A stretch of 64,000 nucleotides of DNA from JAQBQH01 sp035607415. Its GTDB lineage: Bacteria > Myxococcota_A > Polyangia > Palsa-1104. The position numbers and the translations under genes are program-made. Under the pieces are notes generated by a model. The model was not told the DNA's origin. It saw only the letters and a program-made list of their open reading frames with translations, and did no database searches. The stretch spans positions 1-64,000 of the forward strand of contig DATNAQ010000056.1 of assembly GCA_035607415.1 (NCBI GenBank), given 5' to 3'. Position 1 is the first letter of the stretch, and each line of letters begins with the position of its first letter. Shown here piece by piece: positions 54,411 through 64,000 of this stretch.

Positions 54411-54586
54411 GCTTTGGTGCGCGGGCGGGTGTTGGAGATGCCCGCCCGGCGTCGGGAAACGGCGCAGTCCGCCCGCCTTCGCGGGCGGTGCGCCTCCATC
54501 GGGCGCGCCTATGTCGCGCTCCCGCGCGACGCGCGCCCTCTACGCCGCCGTGCGGGCATCTCCAACACCCGCCCGCTTCTATCGCC
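54411..54586 (+). repeat. Cloverleaf-like structured repeat, copy 1
   Basis: A 176-nt element oriented with rlmB. Outer stem P1: 54421-54445 with 54552-54576, 25 of 25 pairs. P2: 54461-54476 with 54481-54494, loop CTTC. P3: 54501-54508 with 54531-54538, enclosing 54513-54519 with 54524-54530, loop TCCC. The joining segments resemble those of copy 2, and similarity continues weakly to about 54600. Could be a palindromic repeat, terminator or structured RNA. Confidence 0.85.
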
Positions 54587-54649
54587 TCCGGTGCGATTGC
54601 CTCTGAGCCGCAACGCACGACGGTTACGCACGCCGCAATTCGGACCCAC

Positions 54650-54830
54650 GGCGATAGAAGCGGGTGGGCACTGGAAAGGGTCGCTGACGGCGGCGTAGAG
54701 GGCCGCGGTCGCGCGCAGCGCGACGTAGAGCGGCCCGATGGAGGCGCAGTCCGCCCGCGAAGGCGGGCGGACTGCGCCGTTTTCCGACGCCGGCGGCGAC
54801 CCTTTCCAGTGCGCGCCCGCGCACCAAAGC
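54650..54830 (-). repeat. Cloverleaf-like structured repeat, copy 2 (inverted)
   Basis: A 181-nt element on the minus strand, starting 9 nt after the stop of the FHA gene. P1: 54660-54684 with 54796-54820, 23 of 25 pairs. P2: 54743-54758 with 54763-54778, a perfect 16-bp stem, loop CTTC when read on the minus strand. P3: 54700-54706 with 54730-54736, enclosing 54708-54714 with 54718-54724. Begins GCTTTGGTGCGCGGGCG and ends GCTTCTATCGCC, as copy 1 does. Confidence 0.85.
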
Positions 54831-54839
54831 TGACCGCGC

Positions 54840-55343
54840 TCAGTCGCCCCACTGGTCGAGCGCTTTGACGAGCCAGGCCCAGCACTCGCTGGCGTCGAGG
54901 AGCTGGAAGGCGAGGCGGGCGAAGCGGACGCGGTCACCGGCCTTGAGGCGGCTCATCTGCTTCGGCACCAGCTTCTGGTCGCCGACGAAGGTGCCGTTGC
55001 GCGAGCCCGCGTCGGCAACCTCGACGAGCCCGCCCGGGCCGATACGGAAGAAGGCGTGGAACTTCGAGATCGACGTGTCGCCGACGACGATGTCGTTGTT
55101 CAGCGTTCGCCCGAGCATGATCATCGACGGAAACGTCTCTTGCACCTTGACCAGCGGCGCCGCGAACGGCGACCCCGGCATCGGCCCGGTGTACGACTCG
55201 GTGTTCTCCTCGGCGGCGAAGACTTCGGTCCGTTGCGGCCGCGTCGCCTTGCCGACCTCGAGGTCGGCGCACAAGAAGAAACAATCGAACCGCGACCCGA
55301 ACTGATCCCGCGTGAGCGACAAGGCAAGCGTCGCTAGATCCAT
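54840..55343 (-). CDS. FHA-domain protein
   Basis: A 167-aa protein with a C-terminal forkhead-associated domain (about 70-150): LGRTLNNDIVV, STSISKFHAFF-type segment and AGSRNGTFVG, a phosphothreonine-binding signature. The N-terminal 65 residues (SLTRDQFGSRFDCFFLCADLE) are unassigned. A natural partner for Ser/Thr kinases such as the one at 45273. Its promoter lies in the 68-bp gap before the divergent ppdK. Confidence 0.82.
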   Translation of the reverse strand: MDLATLALSLTRDQFGSRFDCFFLCADLEVGKATRPQRTEVFAAEENTESYTGPMPGSPFAAPLVKVQETFPSMIMLGRTLNNDIVVGDTSISKFHAFFRIGPGGLVEVADAGSRNGTFVGDQKLVPKQMSRLKAGDRVRFARLAFQLLDASECWAWLVKALDQWGD

Positions 55344-55411
55344 CCCCCGACCCCCCGCGCAAGATCATAACACTGCTTGAACCGGCGCGGACGTGTGCTT
55401 ACGCTGCGCAC

Positions 55412-58111
<2,700 letters not shown>

Positions 58112-58183
58112 CCCGGATCGCTTTACAACCCGTACGGTCTCGGGCAACCTTCCGCCCACATTGATGATCCAACCCCTCGATTG

Positions 58184-59800
58184 ATGCGCACTTGTGTCTT
58201 CTTGCTGGCCGCGCTCGCCGTCGCCGGCTGTCACTGGGATCTCAACGACAAGAGCACCGATCCGGAGACGGACCAGCTCTACTTCCCCGCGGGCATCGTC
58301 ATGGATCCCGACGGACGGTTCGCCTACGTCTCCAACGGCAACGCCGACCTGCGCTTCGGCGGCGGCACCGTCCAGATGGTCGACATGCTCAGCTTCGAGT
58401 GCACCATCGCCGAGTACCGCAAGTACTCCAAGCCGGCCGATCCGGTGAACGATCCGAACACGCCGATCCCGACGTGGTGCAACTTCATGTCGGATCAGGA
58501 TTGGATCCAGTTCGCGAACTACAACGCGAAGTGCGCGCGCAACGCGCTCGATCCGTCGATCGTCGAGTGTGACGAGAGCGCCTTCATCCTGCAGAACTCG
58601 ACGGTGCGCGTCGGCAACTTCGCCGGCGCCATCCGGCTCGTGCCCGATCCGTCCGATCCGCTGCACCGCACGCTCTTCGTCGCGGTCCGTGGCGATCCAT
58701 CGGTCACGCGCATCGACGTGCACTTCCCCGGCTCGACGTCGGCCAACCCGGGCGCCAAGGACATCTACACGCCGACGAGCATCGATCAACCGGGCGTGCT
58801 CCAGTGCGTCTCCTCGCCGTCGACGCTGGCGACGCGCCCCGAGTACAACCCGACGACCCACGAGACCTCGTCGCCGGCGCCGTGCGACGCCACGTTCCTC
58901 GTGCAGGACTACTACTGCCAGTACCAGCCCAACTGCACCGTCGGCGTGAACAACAACGGCAAGACGCAGCTGCCGGCGGAGCCGTTCGGCATGGTCGTCG
59001 ACAACTCCAACCCGACCAACCGGCGCCTGCTGGTGTCGCACCTGGCGACCGGGCAGGTCTCCGTCATCGGCGTCGACGTGCCGCCGTCGCAGGCGCTGCT
59101 CTCGGAGTCGACCGAGTTCTTCCCGCCCGACCCGACCGGCCGCCACGGCGCCTTCGCCCTCGCGCAGCAGTCGCCGTCCGATCCGCACTCGCTGTGGTAC
59201 GTGACCTCGAACGTCAACCCGCTCGTCGCCACCTTCCGCGTCGCCGACGCCAACGTCATCACCGTGGCGCAGCAGTCGCAGTTCGTGCTCTCGTCGACGT
59301 TCGCGCAGGGCACCGACGTGCGCGACTTCATCTTCGACAACGACGGCAACCGCGCGTTCATGACCGAGAACAACCCGCCGTCGCTCCTGGTGGTCGACAC
59401 GCGCAACGATCCGAGCAACGCCAACCAGCCGCGCAACGTCATCACCGACGTGGTCGACGTCTGCCTGACGCCGTCGCACATGGGCATGCGTCAGATCGGC
59501 GGACAGACCAAGGCCATCGTGGTCTGCTTCCTCTCGAGCCAGGTGATGATCGTCGACCCCAACCGGCCGGGCGTCGACGCCACCATCTTCAGCGGCTTCT
59601 CCGGGCCGAACGACATCACCTTCAACTTCAGCGATCCGGGCGTGACCCCGGTGACGCAACAGATCATTCCGAACAAGCACGCCTACGTGACCAACTACAG
59701 CGAATCGACCATCGCAGTCGTCGACCTCGAGCCGTCGAGCCCGACGCAGAATCGCGTCATCGGCAAGCTCGGCCATCCCCTCGACGGGATCAACCCATGA
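58184..59800 (+). CDS. YVTN-type beta-propeller lipoprotein
   Basis: A 538-aa lipoprotein with lipobox LAVAGC (Cys16). Blades like 'GIVMDPDGRFAYVSNGNAD', 'RRLLVSHLATGQVSVIGVD' and 'HAYVTNYSESTIAVVDL' mark a YVTN-type propeller, with scattered cysteines. Probably an outer-membrane-anchored binding protein. TTG lies at 58181 but the ATG at 58184 is the natural start. Its stop overlaps the start of the 1162-aa lipoprotein (ATGA). Confidence 0.75.
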   Translation: MRTCVFLLAALAVAGCHWDLNDKSTDPETDQLYFPAGIVMDPDGRFAYVSNGNADLRFGGGTVQMVDMLSFECTIAEYRKYSKPADPVNDPNTPIPTWCNFMSDQDWIQFANYNAKCARNALDPSIVECDESAFILQNSTVRVGNFAGAIRLVPDPSDPLHRTLFVAVRGDPSVTRIDVHFPGSTSANPGAKDIYTPTSIDQPGVLQCVSSPSTLATRPEYNPTTHETSSPAPCDATFLVQDYYCQYQPNCTVGVNNNGKTQLPAEPFGMVVDNSNPTNRRLLVSHLATGQVSVIGVDVPPSQALLSESTEFFPPDPTGRHGAFALAQQSPSDPHSLWYVTSNVNPLVATFRVADANVITVAQQSQFVLSSTFAQGTDVRDFIFDNDGNRAFMTENNPPSLLVVDTRNDPSNANQPRNVITDVVDVCLTPSHMGMRQIGGQTKAIVVCFLSSQVMIVDPNRPGVDATIFSGFSGPNDITFNFSDPGVTPVTQQIIPNKHAYVTNYSESTIAVVDLEPSSPTQNRVIGKLGHPLDGINP

Positions 59801-62800
59801 CCCGCGCCAAATCGATCGCGGCGATCGTCGCCGGCGCGCTCGCCTGGGCCGCCACGACCGCGTGCAATCAGCAGACGATCCAGACGCCGACGCGCAGCTT
59901 CGATCGTCCGTCGGACGTCGCGCTCACCTGCGTGCAGTACTTCGAGAACGACATCAGCGAAGCCACGCCGCACGGCACCTACAACGTGCGGCCGCTGTCG
60001 GACTGCGAGACGGTGCGCGCCAACGAGCTGGCCATCCCGGTCAGCTACCCGCTGCCGATCAACTTCATTCCGCCGCTCGGTCCCGGCAACTTCGTGCCGT
60101 TCCTCGTCGCGCTCGTGCCGCAGTCGGCGCGCGGCGAGCTCGCGCTCGTCGACACCGAGCAGAACAAGCTGATCGATCTCGATCCCTACACGCCCGACTA
60201 TGGCTTCGTGCCCGTCGGCAAGCTGCCCGAGCACATCCGCGCCTCGAGCGACGGCTGCGTCGCGGTGACCAGCAACACCGACTCGTGCAACCTGTCGCGC
60301 GTCGACGTGTCGACGGTGCTGCACGCGGCGCTCCTGTCGCTGTTCCCCGAGCAGACGGCCAACACCATCGACGCCAAGGGCGTGACCAACCTGCCGTTCA
60401 CCGTGCCGTCGGCGACGGCGGGCGCGCCGCCCAAGCGGCTGTTCTCGCGCCCGGCGTGGATCGAGATGGCGCCGGCCAACGACGCCGGCGGCTCGCCTGC
60501 CGAGCACGGCTACGAGGGCGATGGCTCGCACGACGGCTTCTGCAAGGGCGGCACGCACAACGCCTGGGTGGCGCTGCCGGCGTGCGGCCTCGTGGTCAAG
60601 GTGTCGCTCGAAGCGGGCGACGATCCGACGCAGCCGACCATCCAGCAGGCGCTGCGCGTCGACGGCAACGGCGTCGCGCCGGTGACCGATCTGTCGACCA
60701 TCGACTGCCCGATCGAGTGCACCGACGAGAGCGGCGTCGCGACCGCGTCGGATCTCTCGGCGCCGACGGGGCCGACCGACATGGGCTCGATCCCGAGCAA
60801 CCTGCCGTCGGGGCCCTATCCGGCGGCGATCGCCATCGACACCGAGCCCGACGCCAAGGGCAACGCCACCACCGGTCGCATCATCATCGGTGACGGCTAC
60901 GGCGAGCGCATCGACATGGTGCCATTCGACGTCAAGTCGGCCACCTTCGGCACGCCGACGGCGGTGACGCTCGAGCCGCCCGACAACGGCATCACGCAAC
61001 AGGGCGTGCGCGTCCTGCGCATCGGTCCGCGCGGCGAGGCCGGCAAGTTCCTCTACGCCGTGGCGCGCGACGGCACCGTGCGCGTCATCGATCTCGATCG
61101 CACCGTCGAGTGCGAGACCAACCCCGATCCGCGCTGGAAGAGCCCGACCTTGAACTTGCAGCAGACGCCGACGTTCGATCCGGCGTCGGGCAACTGGTTG
61201 ACGCTCAATCCCAACCCGCGCACGCTCGGCTGCTTCCCGCTCGGCGATCCGTCGACGCCGCGGCGCTCGCCGTTCGCGACGTCGCCGGGCATCCAGCTGG
61301 CGCAGGGGCAGATCCCCACCGACGTCGCCTTCGTGCACGTCGATGCGCCGCCCGGCGATCCGACGCAGACCACCGCGCCGCCGGCGGCCGCGCCCGGCCT
61401 CCTGGTCGGCGACTTCGCCTGGATCATCACGTCGAACGGGCAGGGCACCGTCGTCGACATCTGGGACGCCTGTCCGCAGCCGAACCAGCAGCCGCTGAAC
61501 GCCGAATCGGGCAACTACACGCGCGCCTGCATCCCGCAGAACGTGCAGCAGTCGATCAAGGACACCGTGATCCAGTTCGGGCATCCGCAGGCGATGCTCA
61601 ACGATCTCATCTCGCACCAGGTGCGCAGCGGCCATCCGCGCTTCTTCTTGCCGACGGCGGAGAGCGACGCGACCGGCATGCCGCGCGTGCCCGACCACAC
61701 CAACCCGTGCGGCGTGGCGGTGCCGTCGACGTCGCCGGGCGTCCCCGACGGCGGCGTGCCCGACGCCGGCGGCTGCGGCAGCAACATGGGCAACCTGCCG
61801 AGCTTGTACGTCGAGCCGGTGCCGTCGGAGCTGTTGTCGTCGACGCAGCAGGGCGAGACGCGCGCCATCTACTTCACCGATCCCGATCACGCGCGCAACG
61901 AGAACTGGGTGCTGACGTGGGAAGGCGTGCTGCCGGGCAGCGATCGCTCGACGGGCGCCGCCTTCGTCGTCGGCGGTGATCCGACGGGCACCGACTTCGG
62001 CGGTTACGTCAGCGACCCGGGCGGCGCCTGGTGCAGCCGCGGCGTGCTCGCCGGCGACAAGCTGCTCTTCCGCGGCTGCACCGTCGACAGCGAGTGCGAC
62101 AACGCCGGCGGCTTCCAGTGCGTGCACGATCCCGGCGCCTTCCTCGACGTGACGCAGGGGATGTGCCTGCACATCGACAACAAGATGTACACCGTCGACT
62201 ACTGGGCGCATCAGTGCGGCAAGCTCTTGCGCTCGCAGCGCAAGTACCGCGTGCTGTCGGCGCGGCAGGGCGCGCCGGTGCCGCAGTCGGGGACCGGCGG
62301 CATGACCACGCCGGTGGGCGGCTCGACGACGGATCTCTTGAAGGTCGGCGAGATCTACGAGCCCGAGTATCCGCAGGAGACGCACACCTGCGATCCGAAC
62401 TGGATGAAGGTGCCGGGGACGCCCGATCCGTGCATGGACATCAAGATCACGACGCAGTTCAATCCGCAGTCGCGCTCGACGCAGTGTCTGCAGGACTTCG
62501 ACGGGCAGTTCCGCTGCCTGGCGAGCTGCACCGACGCCTCCAACGACAACGAGTGCGGCGCCGACTTCGAGTGCGCGCCGAGCCAGTTCACGACCGATCC
62601 CAACCATCCCGATCTGCGCTGCATGCGCGCGCCGCTGTTCAACAACTCGCCGACGTTCTGGCAGACCTGCATGCCCGAGCTGCAGCAATACGAAGTGCAC
62701 GTCGGCGACGCGTTCACCATCGAGGGCACGTCGAGCGGCTACCTGTCGAACGAAGTGGCGAACGACGGCAAGGCGGACCCCAGCAAGCTCGGTGAGTGCG

Positions 62801-63285
62801 AGGTGCCGCCCGAGACGCTCGAGCGCGTGCGCCTGGCGCAGTGGCGCATCCCGCTCGACCCGCCGGCGTGCACGCCCGACGTCGACGCGGAGCCGCTGGC
62901 GACGTCGATCGATCCGGCGGTCCTACCGAGCAACATCTGCAAGGTGAACGCGCTCAACGAGTCGACGACGCGGCTCATCCACTTCGAGAACCCGATCTTC
63001 AACATCGTGTTGCAGCTGCCGCTCAACGGCTCGAAGCAGCCGTTCATCCCGCCCGACAACACCTCGGTCAGCCTCGGCATCACCGGCGGCGGATCGAACC
63101 TGGTGTCGCTGCTCGGCGTCGACGTGCAGGCGCAGCAGCCGCGTTACGCGGTGGTGGCGCCCGACGGGCAGACGGTCTACGTGGTCGACGAGGGCAAGAG
63201 CCCGCTGGCGACCGGGCTGCGCGGGCAGCTCCTGAGGCTGTTCTCGACGAGCCAGTCGATCGACACCACCTTCATCGTTCGCTGA
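59797..63285 (+). CDS. Large Cys-containing lipoprotein of unknown function
   Basis: An 1162-aa protein with signal and a lipobox-like ATTAC (Cys23) after a hydrophobic segment. The N-terminal half has a loose propeller rhythm (GELALVDTEQNKLIDLD, GRIIIGDGYGERIDMV, KFLYAVARDGTVRVIDLD). The C-terminal half is Cys-rich, with EGF- or dickkopf-like spacing near 'CRGCTVDSECDNAGGFQC' and 'CTDASNDNECGADFEC'. Such units resemble those in large myxobacterial surface proteins. Translationally coupled to the propeller lipoprotein. Function unknown. Confidence 0.65.
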   Translation: MTRAKSIAAIVAGALAWAATTACNQQTIQTPTRSFDRPSDVALTCVQYFENDISEATPHGTYNVRPLSDCETVRANELAIPVSYPLPINFIPPLGPGNFVPFLVALVPQSARGELALVDTEQNKLIDLDPYTPDYGFVPVGKLPEHIRASSDGCVAVTSNTDSCNLSRVDVSTVLHAALLSLFPEQTANTIDAKGVTNLPFTVPSATAGAPPKRLFSRPAWIEMAPANDAGGSPAEHGYEGDGSHDGFCKGGTHNAWVALPACGLVVKVSLEAGDDPTQPTIQQALRVDGNGVAPVTDLSTIDCPIECTDESGVATASDLSAPTGPTDMGSIPSNLPSGPYPAAIAIDTEPDAKGNATTGRIIIGDGYGERIDMVPFDVKSATFGTPTAVTLEPPDNGITQQGVRVLRIGPRGEAGKFLYAVARDGTVRVIDLDRTVECETNPDPRWKSPTLNLQQTPTFDPASGNWLTLNPNPRTLGCFPLGDPSTPRRSPFATSPGIQLAQGQIPTDVAFVHVDAPPGDPTQTTAPPAAAPGLLVGDFAWIITSNGQGTVVDIWDACPQPNQQPLNAESGNYTRACIPQNVQQSIKDTVIQFGHPQAMLNDLISHQVRSGHPRFFLPTAESDATGMPRVPDHTNPCGVAVPSTSPGVPDGGVPDAGGCGSNMGNLPSLYVEPVPSELLSSTQQGETRAIYFTDPDHARNENWVLTWEGVLPGSDRSTGAAFVVGGDPTGTDFGGYVSDPGGAWCSRGVLAGDKLLFRGCTVDSECDNAGGFQCVHDPGAFLDVTQGMCLHIDNKMYTVDYWAHQCGKLLRSQRKYRVLSARQGAPVPQSGTGGMTTPVGGSTTDLLKVGEIYEPEYPQETHTCDPNWMKVPGTPDPCMDIKITTQFNPQSRSTQCLQDFDGQFRCLASCTDASNDNECGADFECAPSQFTTDPNHPDLRCMRAPLFNNSPTFWQTCMPELQQYEVHVGDAFTIEGTSSGYLSNEVANDGKADPSKLGECEVPPETLERVRLAQWRIPLDPPACTPDVDAEPLATSIDPAVLPSNICKVNALNESTTRLIHFENPIFNIVLQLPLNGSKQPFIPPDNTSVSLGITGGGSNLVSLLGVDVQAQQPRYAVVAPDGQTVYVVDEGKSPLATGLRGQLLRLFSTSQSIDTTFIVR

Positions 63286-63331
63286 ATTCGACCAAAAAGT
63301 TGCGCGATCCCGGGAACGGTGATCCAATGTA

Positions 63332-63350
63332 GGTGACTGTAGGAGTCACC
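63332..63350 (+). promoter_or_regulatory. Hairpin that covers the SPOR gene ribosome site
   Basis: GGTGACT (63332-63338) pairs perfectly with AGTCACC (63344-63350) around a 5-nt loop. The likely Shine-Dalgarno AGGAG (63341-63345) lies in the loop and the right arm, 6 nt before the ATG. In RNA the stem could hinder initiation. Confidence 0.5.
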
Positions 63351-63351
63351 C

Positions 63352-64000
63352 ATGCGCGACCTGGATCGATGGAAAGACAAAGTCGAGATCTCGCTCGACG
63401 GGCGACAGATCTTCTTCCTTTTCTTCGGCAGCGCCGTGGCGGCGTGCCTGATTTTCGTCGTCGGTGTGCTCATCGGCAAACGAATCGAGGCGCGCGCGCT
63501 GGCGCTGGCGCCGGCGGCGATCGAAGATCCGCTGGCGGCGCTCGATCAGCTCGGCGACGCCGATGAGGCCGACGAGGGGCTGACGTTCCACAAGGCGTTG
63601 ACGCCGGCGAAGACGGACAAGCCGGTGGCGGCGAAGGCGGCGCTCAAGCCGCCGGCGCCGATCGCGGAGAAGAAGGTCGAGCCGAAGAAGGAGCCGGCGC
63701 CGGCGGCGGCCGACGACGAGAGCGACGACGAGGACAAGCCGGCGACGGCGGAAGCGTCGAAGCCCGAGCCGAAGCCCGAGCCGAAGAAGTCCGAGCCGAA
63801 GAAGCCGGAGCTGGCGAAGGCGCCGGCGCTGCCGGCGGCGCGGCCGCAGGTGGTGGCGGCGAACGGCGCGTCGGCGAAGAAGATGGACGCGACGGCGTCG
63901 CACTTCACGTTGCAGCTGTCGGCGTTCCCGGACAAGTCGGACGCCGAAGAGTTCATGCGCAAGATTCAGGCGGCGGGCTACAAGCCGTTTCTGGTCGCGA
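63352..64000 (+). CDS. SPOR-domain membrane protein (runs off the window)
   Basis: At least 216 residues; the 3' end lies outside the window. One membrane helix (about 20-42) follows a short cytoplasmic part; then a Lys/Glu/Pro/Ala-rich linker (KKVEPKKEPAPAAA); then a SPOR domain begins (HFTLQLSAFPDKSDAEEFMR), which binds denuded peptidoglycan, as in FtsN and similar division proteins. AGGAG lies 6 nt before the ATG. The role in division is inferred from the domain. Confidence 0.85.
   Translation, partial: MRDLDRWKDKVEISLDGRQIFFLFFGSAVAACLIFVVGVLIGKRIEARALALAPAAIEDPLAALDQLGDADEADEGLTFHKALTPAKTDKPVAAKAALKPPAPIAEKKVEPKKEPAPAAADDESDDEDKPATAEASKPEPKPEPKKSEPKKPELAKAPALPAARPQVVAANGASAKKMDATASHFTLQLSAFPDKSDAEEFMRKIQAAGYKPFLVA

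Noticed and set aside
54411..54830. Transposable element with terminal inverted repeats
   Set aside because: No transposase frame lies between or beside the copies, and I see no target-site duplication. A non-autonomous element is still possible, so it is listed as a repeat only.

Overview
High-GC (about 70 %) chromosomal DNA from a Gram-negative bacterium. Several traits together suggest a Myxococcota (former deltaproteobacterial) genome: a four-domain ElbD-like lipid enzyme, a Ser/Thr kinase with a PEGA tail, PEGA/FHA/PilZ/SPOR proteins, an ECF sigma factor followed by a FecR-PEGA-TPR anti-sigma-like protein, and many beta-propeller or Ig-like lipoproteins. This placement is an inference. 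I recognise no rRNA, tRNA, CRISPR array, prophage or intact insertion sequence. I place 47 protein genes.

Layout. 1-628 has no convincing gene but holds an inverted repeat with DnaA-box-like ends and a short tandem repeat that matches the Illumina adapter start. 629-6163 (minus): gluconokinase, a beta-propeller lipoprotein, an S53 (sedolisin) lipoprotein protease, a 68-aa Cys protein and a DUF1254/DUF1214 protein. 6225-14197 (minus) is a lipid operon read HAD phosphatase > LarA-like protein > 1500-aa reductase/AMP-ligase/carrier/PlsC enzyme > extended SDR. 14282-20664 (plus): a secreted gluzincin, a PlsC acyltransferase, a small membrane protein, a GT2 glycosyltransferase and an AsnB-type amidotransferase. 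20624-23312: a cupin and two divergent exported proteins. 23411-26711: ECF sigma, anti-sigma-like protein and Gly-rich lipoprotein, linked by 4-nt overlaps. 26715-33997: TrmB regulator divergent from greB, ornithine cyclodeaminase family, GrpB, acyl-CoA carboxyltransferase, Ig-like lipoprotein, CstA.

34110-38869: an exported protein with six PEGA repeats and a probable beta-barrel, a small FG-GAP-like protein, a PilZ protein coupled to an Ig-like lipoprotein. 39016-46778: dnaE, an amidohydrolase, an enoyl-CoA hydratase-like protein and the Ser/Thr kinase. 46841-51549: a PLC-like lipoprotein, a TPR-minimal zincin, an LppC-like lipoprotein and a Yip1-like membrane protein. 51575-54401 is a coupled operon: a prolyl-tRNA synthetase-like protein that has lost its aminoacylation core, then pyrF and rlmB. 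54402-54839 holds two inverted copies of a cloverleaf-like repeat. 54840-64000: FHA protein, ppdK, two coupled surface lipoproteins and the start of a SPOR protein.

Most unusual items: (1) the ProRS-like protein that keeps the editing and anticodon domains but lacks class II motifs 1-3; (2) the paired structured repeats after rlmB and the FHA gene, whose stems differ by compensating changes while the joining segments are conserved; (3) the ElbD-like four-domain enzyme and its operon; (4) a second dispersed repeat family (36754-36861 and 46784-46841) that also sits just after stop codons.
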